From NCBI RefSeq assembly GCF_027172205.1, contig NC_070607.1:69750831-69814830 (forward strand): DNA of 64,000 nt, given 5' to 3'. The stretch comes from Podarcis raffonei. Its lineage: Eukaryota; Chordata; Lepidosauria; Squamata; Lacertidae. The notes beneath the pieces were generated by a model. That model worked only from the letters and a program-made list of their open reading frames with translations. It made no database searches and was not told the DNA's origin. A program made the translations under genes and the position numbers. Position 1 is the first letter of the stretch; each line of letters begins with the position of its first letter. Shown here one piece after another: positions 35,801-47,800 of this stretch.

Positions 35801-38800
35801 AGAGACTAGACTGGAGAGGTTTGGAATATCCTCCAACTGAATCATTTCCTAAAACATGACAAGCGATATGCTGACTGCTAGTGACCCATAGATGATTTTC
35901 AATTTTTTTTAGCAAAGATATTATTTCCAAGATTCTTGCAGATTAAAAGCCTATTCTGATCTCCATCTGAAACCACTAGCTAGAAGTGGAGAAAGGCAGC
36001 ACTGATCTCAATGTCCCTAAACATGCTAACCTGCACTTCATTTTGTCCCTAAGACAAAGGGGAATCCTGAACATATTCAGCTGAATGTGCTTAGAATACT
36101 GATAGGGAAACCAGGGTTCCCATTTACAAGGAGGAGTCTAACTGCATTAATACTCAATTCAAAGTGCATTTGCAGTCAGGAACCTAAGATGCACTCAGCT
36201 GAAGGTCTGAAAAGGAGCTGGTGTGCACCTCTGTCCTCACCTCACTTAACACTTTTTGGCAAACTCCTAGATAGGGCATTATATAGAGATAGGAATCTCT
36301 TAATTTACCACTCTGAAGAACATTAACATAACTACAGTAAGTCTGCAATTTATGTGGGGCTATGTTACAGGGATCATGCCTACAGCCAAAATCACATCTA
36401 GTCAAAATACATTGAGCTCAATGGCAGCTGGGATTTCCCAGACACCCACCCCTTTTCTATTGAAATTTTTTTTTTCTGCCAAGCATGTAAAAGTGAATGG
36501 GCACAAGTAAATTGCATGCAAGTTGTGGGCTTACTGTAACCGTTTTACTTTTTATATTGCATGCTGTGTGGCTCATTAGATTCTGTACAGCAAGTACTTA
36601 AAATGGATCTAATGTTTTGTATACGTCTGTACAAAGGGGTCACCCCAGCAAAGTACAGAAGTTCTGATCATGTGGGGCTGTTGCTATCATATTGCTCCTT
36701 GACAAGTTGGAGCGGGAACAGAATACTTTACCTAGGCAACATGGAAGCCTATCATAGGAGAACAGTTTTCCAGGGACTCCTATTCTATCTAAGTAATGTA
36801 TTAGTTGGGCCATACAACAATCTTGAGAGATCATGCTGCACAACAGCAAAGGCAGACCCTCTTAGGAGTTATCAACACTTACTTCTGATACATTATTAAC
36901 ATTAATAAACAGTCCACAAATTATACTGCACTTCACCACAAAACTGCATATTGTTCCATGCTGATTGGCTAGAAATTATTAGCTGCAGGAATAATTTATT
37001 ATTTTTCTTTAATTAGATGGGGGTATGAAGCCACCTTCCCACTTTCTGGACTTCTAGAAAATTAAAAGAATTTACTTCTTTTAGCACTAGCAGCTAAAAT
37101 AATAATACTGAATATTGAAAAGAACATGATTGCAATATGCTTCTAGCTTAAACATTTTGCGGAGTTATAATGAAACTGAAAGACTTAAGGACATCTGTGC
37201 ATCATTTATGAGAGTGCAGAGTATAAAATGAGACTGACTGCAGTCCCCTGTTTCTTGGTTTTCCTTCTATTTCTTGTATCTCATTTTAATTTGAATGAAT
37301 TATACCTTCGGGAACATATTTTAAAATTATAACAGGTAAATTACTCTTTGCGAAGCAATTTTTCTTAATGGCACAATGCTGAAAAGTACTGACAGCAACT
37401 GACAACTAATCTCACAAGTTAGAGAAGATAAGGAAACTCCTCAGATTCCTGAAAGGGTACAAGTTTCATGAAACATTACACCCAAAGTTTTTAGCTTGTG
37501 TACTACAAATGAATAATAGCGTTTACATTTATGCTATATTTGTCTCAATGCAAACCCAAACAAGGTTTAAATAGCAAACATAATGGGGGTCGGGAAATAA
37601 TGTCTCATCTTTAAAAACTCCCCCCTTTCTCTCTTGAAAGCCTCGGCTATTATTTTAACTGGGAAAAGGGAGATCTAATTAAATCTGCTGATAAAACTTA
37701 AGTGCTAAATAAATGCATTTCCAAGCTCATGATAAAAAAAAATGAATCACAGAATTTCAGAATCAGAAGAGACCTTGGAGATCATCTAATCCAACTTCCT
37801 AATCAAAGAAGGATCTACAATGCAGAACTTAAATACAACATCCCCGACAACTGGTTGCCCAGCTTCTGCTTAAATATTTCCAATGAAAGCAAGCCCACCA
37901 CCATCCAAGGCAATCCATTCCACTGTCTAACAGCTCTTAGCTCTGAAACAACAGAAAACATGTCTGCTCCCTCTTGCGTGCAATAGCCCTTCAGGTATTT
38001 GAAGGCAGCAGACATGTCCCCTTAACCTTTTCTTATCCACACCAAACCTACACATTTCCCAACTGTCCCTCCAGACCCTGTACACCATCCTAGTCACTAT
38101 TCTCTGGACACACTTGCTTCACCATTTCCTTTGTAAATTCCAGTATCCAGAAGCGGGCATAGTGCTACCCACAACATTACTTTATTTGATATCAGAAAGC
38201 TAAGGCATGAATGGGGTAATCAAAGCAGTGCATGCAGAGATGTATAATGGGGACTCACTGCAGCAGGCTCAATAAAAGGTACCCAGCCTTGCTATTACAT
38301 GATACCTTTCCAAAATTCCATTTTACAGTTAGGAGAGGTGCTGCCAAGCTACTCTTAAACATTGCAAAGGAAAGACAGGCTAGGAGCAAGTAATATGGCT
38401 TTTTCCATTTAGGATACAATATTTTTTTTATCTGTTACTGAACTGAGAAGGGACTTCTACTTACAAGCTGTTAAAGAGTTTTCAAGATTAAATGAGAACA
38501 TGACAGTATAGGCTAGATTATCAACAAACCTTTTTTACTCCCAGGATGTCTTCTATAAGGGTGGCTGTTTGCAGGAATGTCTTTTTATTTGTCATCAATG
38601 TAAACAAGAACAATACAAAATCATTTCTTTCTGCCAATCGCTTAGTGACTCCTTCAGTCTACAATAATGAGAAACCACATATACACATGAGCAAAAGCTA
38701 ACACTGCTAAGACAAACATCACATATAATTTTAAAATAATAAATAAAAACAGGGCTCTCCCGGGAGGCAGCAAAGTGGAAATTAAAAAGGAATGGAGAAA

Positions 38801-41800
38801 AGTGCCTTCCTTGTTATTCCACATAGGATTCTGAACCTTTCCAGCTTTCTTTGCCTTTAAGTAGAACAGCAATAAATTCTCAAAAGGGAAAGCTAGGCTG
38901 CTCAAATGACATGAGTATAAAAGTGCATACCTGCTAAGAAAAGTATCCAATAGTCTTGTCAATGCATACAAATGTAATGTGAACGACAGGAATTATTGGT
39001 TTGTTTTCATGCAACATTTAATGTCATGAACTCAACTCTAGTTTTCAACACTAATTTTACATTGATAAAAAGTTTCTATATATATATATATTTAAAAACC
39101 AGTTTAAATACTACCAAAAACATAAAATGACTCATACAATTCCAGAATAACATTTAAAAAGCATACATAACTGAAAAGAGTCTTAAACAGGGAATGCTGA
39201 CCAAGATTCCCACAGCAAGCCACTGCATTAAGGCTTAAAACACTTCAGCAATAAATAGCAATGAGTCCTTATTTAAAAGATGTTTAGACAAAATGCAAGC
39301 AGCAACAGGTTTGCTACACTGCAATTTGTGAAATGCAATAGAAATTTTAGCATCAAGAATATTGCAGCGTGCAATATTAATTTAATGCTTTGAATGTTTT
39401 TCTCTGTCAGACCAAGAATCCCCTAAACCTAGCTGTATCACAAAACAAAAATTATAGACAGAACAGAAAATATAACTTACACATATGCAAGTGTTGTACA
39501 ATATGCTTAAACAATCCTTGATGAGGTCATCGCTTACTGCAATAGAAAAAACTGATTAATGCTTCCTGAACAATCAACCACAAACTAAGACATATGTCAC
39601 CACACTATTTAACAGCCCAAATGAACAAATGAAAAAATCCAGCAGGTATCTCAGCTGCTAAAATCCAATAAAAATGAGATCTGATCTAAGTTGAACACAC
39701 AGAGGAACGACAACTATTATTAGGGCAGGTAGGCAATCCGTTCACACCAAGTTTATATGGCTGACAGAAATACTGCAGATATCATGTGATATTCCTGTTC
39801 TGAACACCACATGAAACAAGAAACTGTGAGACTTTGACTTCCTTTTATTACCTTATGAGCCTATATATATGCCACATGATTCTTGCCTTGCTTCTAAATG
39901 AAAGGGCATTTAGCTTGTCTGGATTGTGAAACTCTGTGCCTATTATTATAAGTAAGCAGCACTGGTCCATTTGCTGATATTGTTTGTATTAGCCTAAGAA
40001 AGCTAGCTTTTGTTGCTTTGTATCCTGTAATTCACAACTGTAGTCTTAACAATGGTTTTTTCTTATACTTTCACTGGGATACTGGAGTCTATTTTTTTAA
40101 AAAAAACTATTTTTAATTTAATTTTTAAGAAATCTACTTCACCTATTTCCTGTGCGTTCTTCTGAGTAAGATTTCTAGAACTAAATCCATGGACTTGGCT
40201 GCTCAGACAAACTGCTACTGAATAACCTCCTGGAGGCTTATGTATTGTTGGAACAGAAAGTCTGGTTCTTAGTATTTTGTTTCTCAAATCTTAGGTGACG
40301 TTCTGTAAAGCTCTGTAATTTTCCTAGCCAAAACTGTTGGACTCACAGGAGTGATGACAGTGGTTGGTGTTTAATTCTGGTCATTTGGCTACTGCTACCC
40401 AACAAGATTTGGGCTTGCCTCCAGGGTTTGGGGAGCGGGTCCTCTAACACACTGGTTATTGTGCATCACTATCCAGATGTTACTAAGTAGTCTAATGCTG
40501 TTTTATGAATGTGCTATGTTCACTGCCTATATAGTTTGTTTATTGTGCAGTATTTAATCCTATAAACAAACATGGTTTACCAGCATTTATCACCTCTGCA
40601 ACCATAAAAGTTAAGAAACTGTGTGGTAAAACTTCATTTTCATACATCATTAAAACACACACACAATGTTAGCAAATAAGTATTGCTACCAGTACTTGGT
40701 TTAGTGACCAATTATTCTATCAGGACACGAGAAGAGAAGGAAACAAAACAAGGTTTGGTGAAGGAAGTATATTATTGACTTACTTTTCTGCTTCTTCTTT
40801 TGTGTAATAAGAGTTGGTCTCATAAGTATTTCTACTAGAAGCTGTGAAAATTAGATACATAATAACTTTATAAAGATGCATTTTAATTTTAAAAAAGCAC
40901 CTAATTTTTGGGCTATATTGAAATTTAAAGCAAACTACTTTAAAAAACCACAATTCCGCTCTATTGTACTGCACAAAACATCCAGTGTCCTACTTTACTA
41001 TGCTTCTCTTCAAAACAATAGTCATATTTCAAGAGCAATGCAATGACATTTTAAAAGAAACTATAGTTTTAATGTGAATGAGAAGTACGTTCGTGCATGC
41101 TGCAAAGTTGGTGCAAAGTTCCCACAACATTTCTCCCCTTCTGAGGCAATGCCATTTGCAGAGGACATGGATAGTCTACTGATCTTTACATTTGCAGGGC
41201 AAGCTTTCCCCCTGCCATGTATTAATATTTTAAAGATACACATACACTTACTAATATTTACTGAATATACACACTGGGAAAACTCAATACAGTAACACAC
41301 TTACATAAATATAAGTAAAGTGAATTAAAAAGAATGGATACGTTTATTCACCCCACACACCCTTTTATATTACCCTTCTTTTCCATTTCAAAGAAAGACT
41401 TGGGATAAGACTGATAAGGGGTTAAAAAAGACAAAAGCAACTATTGTAAAATGAAACAATGTCACGCAGAAAACATTCCAGACAATTGTAGCAAAGCTAT
41501 CTATAGGACTATGGGTCACCTCCTGCCCTTGAAAATGGCCGCTGCACATTCCTGCACCTTATGGAAGCCACCCTGTCCTCCCTATCAGTTGACATAGTAG
41601 CACCAATAGCTGGTGCTTTCCCAGAGCAAGAATCAGGGCTGGCATCCAGTCTATTCTTTCAGTAGTGGCCCAGGATGCAATTGTATAGCACAACATACAG
41701 GACTGGACCACAAACCACCCCTCTATCACTAAGGAGGACAGGACTCTATAATATATGCCTGTGGCCTCTCCTTGTGAAGGCTGCATAGAAGTTGAATACG

Positions 41801-44800
41801 TTGCCACTTTTAAAAGCTATAGGCTACTTAGAAGCAAAATCTGCACTGCCTGTAGCTTATCTGATCAAGACGTTATATCAACCGGCATCACTACTCAGTC
41901 TTTGCACATATTAGTTGTAAAATTGTAGCTTATACAGACAAAAGGTTTTTGTAACTTCCCATTGAACTTGGAAGAGGATTTAAAAGATTTTGATGTAGTA
42001 GGCAGCTCCATATTTTAGTGTGAAATAGCTTAGTTTCAATATTAGTTCAAGCTAGCTATTAAGATTCTGTAGTAATAAAAGAACGTGCTTTTCTAAATTT
42101 ATCTATAAGATACAGACATGTTGCTCTCCAAGCTTTTAACTATGACCTTGTGTTTAATTTATAGACAACTTTTAGTTAGCTCTATCACAGACCCATTCAT
42201 TACGGCCACTCATATATTGACAAGGGGTTCCATTGCCAGAGCCAGCCTCCCACTAAATGGAAGCTTTATTAAGATTAAAGATTTGGTTATGAAATATGCA
42301 AAAGGAAACTAGACACTTTGTACTTAATATACTGGATTCAAGAGGCTAAGTATTAATTATATACGTCAGGATCCTATGACTCTCAAGAAGATTGAATATC
42401 ACTTCTGAGCCATGACAACCCTCAACTTTCTTAGCACTGAAATTATGGGTGCCCCATAAACGTTGTGAAATGCTGAAGGACAGTTGGCCAGTCAGGTTAT
42501 GAGACGCCTAATATAGAACGCATTTACCTTGCAACATAAAAAATACGCAGTGCCTCTGATGAAGAGTCTTACTTCAAAATATACTGGGTGATATAAGTCA
42601 CACACTTCTAGTGCCACTTACAGCAGGGGTGCAGAACCTGTGGCCCTCCAGATTATAAGCATGATCAAGGATTGTTGGAGTTGCAGTGTTCAAAACTCCC
42701 ACTGTTCTAGGCACATTTTGTGATAGGGAATTTTACTAGAGTGAGCAATTTCTGAGCTCTGGGTGCAGTACTGCACCTAAGATTTCAGATTAAAACTGCA
42801 GAGTAGAAGGAAAGGGGGACATATTTCTGCCTCCCCACTTCCAGCTACTCTCTGAAGACTGGAGAAGAGACCCTCTTAAGAATATATGGGGGGAGCGGGT
42901 GAAGGACTAGACCATGTAAAAAATGAACATAATATTTTAGCTGCAGTTCATTCATTTTCAGCTTCGGAATTCTTGTTATAAAAAGAACACACCTAGATAT
43001 TCCATTGTTGCACCCATAACCTAGGTTTAAGTTGCCATTTAGCTTTCATATCTCAGTTTCTAACACTGTGGGGTTGTAGTCTGAAAAAACCCAGAGGGCC
43101 AAGATTCTCAACTCTAGAAGTTTCTTCTGATTTTCTGTATTGGTGCCCTCCATCCTTACCTCTCTTGATGCTACAAGTACCCCATGGACTGCTAGTTAGT
43201 CATTCCTGCTAGAGAGAAAATATTCCCGTTCCTTGTGATACTCAATCTGATTGAGGGAGATTCCTTCCTAGCATCCAATAAAGTGATGCAAATCCATGCT
43301 GCTTTACACCCCCCTAATCCAAAAGAATGGAAGAAACACACCAAGATCACATAACTTTAACCTTGGTTAAAGTTGCACCCTGTGACTGTTTATTCAACTT
43401 GTAGAGTGAAATTGTGTTTTCTCTTAAGCCTTCATTTTCTAAGCCAAAAGGCCAAGTTACTTTAGTCTCCAAGAACACAATATTCCTACTGTAATGAAGA
43501 ATCCCTTCCTTACATTTTAAATTTGGCTTTCTTGGGTAACCAAACCTTCCTATGGCTGTACTATTGTCTTGAACAGGAGTATTAGTATTTAATTATTCCT
43601 ACTACCAATGTCTCACTCAATGTGTTAGTTACTGTATTTGACAATATGCTACAGCATTTTTTTTAAAAAAGTAGAAACCACTTACATCAACTCCTCCAAA
43701 TAAGTCAAATGTGTATGTATTTGGAAAAGTGGATTCTTGAGCAGACTTTCTCTCTTCTGTGACAAATGCCATAGCTTCCATTGAAAGGAGGGGAGAAATC
43801 TCCTGGCAGGGAACAAAAGTTAAAGTTGCAAGTACTGAGAGATACTTCATATCAAAGCATATTATTCAAAGTAGTTGCAGAAGGTTACTGAGGGTACTTA
43901 TGAGATTTTCAAAACATCAATTTGCAGCACCAGATAGCCGATTTCATCAAAAAATATACAAATACAGATTAATTCACTGCATCAGCAGCTAAATGTGATA
44001 TCAGAAAACAGAACAAACTTAATTATTCTATCAATGTAGTCTGAAATGCCAAACATGCAAGATTGGGAAAAGAAATGATTTCTAAGTAAATATGTGAAAC
44101 ACATTTGTTGAAATTCACTTTATATGAGCAGAACTTGATACTCAATTCCTTTTTACTCTTCTGGAAAAAAAAGGGTTGGAGAATCTTCTGTACGAAGAAA
44201 GCTTAAAGCTTTGGGGAGGTTTAGCTGGGAGTGGGGGAGACAACAAATGAGGGCTCTGATAGCAGTCCATATAATTATGCACAGGATGGAAATAGCTAAA
44301 CACATGCATTTGAGGGGCCACTGAAAGAATCTGTGACTAACACGTAACTTATGAATTGACTTAAAATATCAGAGGAAACTGAGAATGGATTCTGCTCCAT
44401 GAATCAGTCTGCCAGTAAGAAACATTACCTTTAAGATGCCTTGGCACTGGGATAAATCACTGTTGGGATGACTGTTCTCATACAGCTTCTGTAAGAGCAA
44501 GGGAATTCCATTCCACTTTGCTTGTTTATCTCTTTCCTTTAACAAAGCTTCTGTGAGCTACAAGACAAGATAAAGATGAGACTGACACATTTTTCAGATA
44601 TATTTTATACTGCCCCAGAGCATACATCATGCTACCTTGTGTCTTGGAAACTGGTCACTATACCAAAATTGTGAGCTCACTGTATCTGATATTCACTATT
44701 ACACTAGGTCTGTTCAGGCATCCCCAATCATGCAGAAACTTCTTTTTCTTGATATAGAAGGGACAACAAATTGCCTTCAAACTTGGAAGCCAACAGTTAA

Positions 44801-47800
44801 TTCTACTAACCCACTAGAATACATTAAAAGTGTCCCTGAGCTCACACAGTATGTCCTTTCCTTTCCACTAAGCAAATTTCCTCACCCTTCCCACACTCTG
44901 TTGAGAAGGGCTCATAAAACTCATGATATACGGTAAGTCTGAGTCCCTGGATGTCTTTCTTTAGAAATTAAACACTGTCCCCATCTCTCCAGCAAGCATT
45001 CTAAATATCAGGTAATGGTGTTAACAATGCTTCCACAAGAATATAAGTTCTTTCATTGTAAGTGAGATTTGGAAATTCAGTTGTCATTCACGTGAAAATC
45101 TGGATACAAAGAGGGTTCTGTATTCTGATACAGGCAACACTGTGTGACCTTAATTACAACAGATCTTTAGTGCCAAGCAGACTGTAACATTTTGAAGAAT
45201 GGGGCCAGTGATGTTTAGTCAAATACTCTGATACTCATAACAGGACTAGTATGGTTTACTCGCTGAAAATTGTACTTTTGTTAATGTATTAAATCCACAT
45301 ATGTTCATTGCGTCTTACTTATAAGAAAAACTTATAGGTGTGTGTTCCAATTGTCCTAACACTTGCCAAAGCAGATTTCTGCAAATTCCCCAACGACTGA
45401 TATTGGGACCTGTGCTTTTTAACTTGTTCATAAATTATTCAGAGTTGATGGTACCAAAATGATCTGGATAGTTAAAACAAAAATGAGGAAGAGCTTTGAA
45501 AGGATCTATCTAAACTGGGTGAATGAGCAGTAAAATGGCAAATGTAACACTATGTAGTCAAGTAACCTGATGCAAACTGGGGCACTTTTCTCTCTAAATT
45601 TCACATAAGGAGTCTGAATTGGTGGTGGTGGTAACTGAATAGGAATGAGGACTTGAGTTTGTGGTGGATAGCTTGATGAACATGTCAAGCCAATGTACAG
45701 CTGCTAAAACATGATTTTTGAAATCAGCATTAAAATCTTTGACCTTGGTCAACTGAAGCAAACATTGCCACTACAGCTGGGGGTGGGGTGGAGGACAGAT
45801 GTATAATCTCCCAGGCTCCCTTTGAAGGTTACCCTAAGGAAAATGGGAAATATTGTTTTCAGATATCATCGTGAGTTAAGCTTTTCCTCATTCCTCAGCT
45901 GGTTAACATAGTTTAGCTATTGTAAACAGTAGTAAAAATCAAGCCACCCCATCATTTCTTTTGCTTAAAGCTTTTCCCATTCAAGAACAGTCCTAAAAAT
46001 TCTTACCATTCTCTAGTAGGCCAATGTCTAGTGCTGAATTTCCAAAACTTTTAAAAAAATAAATAATAATCCACCAGCAATATTTTCCATAGTATTGAAA
46101 ACTGACAGCTAGGCTCTGAATGTGATCTTTTTTAAGGCCACCTAGATCAAATCTGTAGATCAAGAGATTCCCTGCTTTCTGTTATAACTATATTATATTA
46201 ATAAAACCCACAGCTCTCACATACGAGTATTGCAAAGGAAATAAGCAAAGTTATCAGCCAGAGTAGTGATAATGGTGAGGTATGTTAACAATGTGCAACT
46301 GCTGACTAGTTTGTTGCTAATAAAAAATACTAATACAAAAAGAAAATTAGATTGCTTCCCCTCCTATATCTTCCACCTATATTTTTCTTTCGTAGATTAT
46401 TATCTTCTTTATAAAAATGAAAAGAATGGAGTTTTTTTTAAATTGTCATTGGCACAGAGAAATTATAAATTCACAGATGTTGATAGTACTGTAAATAAAG
46501 GGTTGTATCCAACATAGTGCTATATGAACATTCTATCTGTGCAATAATTTCTGCTTGTGCAACAGAATGTTCCCCCCCCTTCCTCCTGCATGCCCCCTAA
46601 ACCAATTCTAGAGGGTTACCTCAACCTTACAGAGCAGATTTGGAGAGTGTGTAGAGTGTGTGTCAGGAAAGTCCAGTCGTGCAAGGATCAGTCCTTGCAC
46701 TGATGGGATACTGTCGTTTCATTCTGCATTATCTTTAGACTCATAAACTAATATTTTGTAAATTATCCTGCACTTTCAATATCCAAAATATAACTTACTC
46801 TAGTTCCCCACAAGTGTGTTATCCTCATCTTCCTTACCTTATTTTATCAAAATTAGGAAGCCTTATCACACTAAAAATACTCTAGATTTTCAATAACCAC
46901 TGAGGGGTTAAAATAAATTTTCTAAGTAGGGTTGCTTGTCAAGATGTGAGATCTAATTTAGGGGAAGTAGGTGCCTGCTTACACAATGGGGCTTTCCCTT
47001 CATTTCCTCCCCATGGACCCCCAAAACACAACCCCCAAATCTGCTCTGGGGGAATTCAGGGACCATTCAGCAGATTTTAGGGGGAGAGAAGAGAAACTAG
47101 AAATCCCATTGTGCAAACAGACAGACATCATTTAGATGTTGGCCAAGTGAGCAGCTTATGTGTGCCATCAGTTTTGTCAGGTTCTAGATAGGATTAACAC
47201 CACAGCTTTTTTAAGATAGAAGGACTCCTCACATTATGATTTTTCTTCACAGATATAACTTTCACTATAAGAAAAAGAAACAAACTAGATTTACAAGTAT
47301 GTTTTGTTATGCATACCTGAGCTGGAAAACCACAGTTTCTGTACTGTGAACACTTGCACCAGAAAAGATGTGTGTGATTGTAATGTGCAGAAGTGATGAT
47401 GCCCATGAAGAAAATGCAATGTGCATGACACAGTGATGAATTCTCCCCTCCCCATGAAAATGCTATTGAAATGCAGATTCCATTACTGCGGAAAAGAATC
47501 AATGCTTCTAATTCTCTTTTCATTCCCAATCTTGCAACAAAGCAGTGACAAGAACCTTCTACACAAAAAGTTTTCACTAGCAACTCCACGCTAAAGTGTT
47601 GCAGCAGAGATAGGTAACTTTGGGCCATTGCAGCTTCCCCGCCCCCCAACTCACAGGGACTTCTATTTTAAGAAGTCCCTGTGAGCAGAACAAAACAGTA
47701 TTTTAAATTCAGCATTCACACTTAACAAAGCTTCTGGCTCCACCATTTTCAGAGAAGAGTTTTTAAAAATTCTGGATGTAAATTTCCATATAATTTAGTT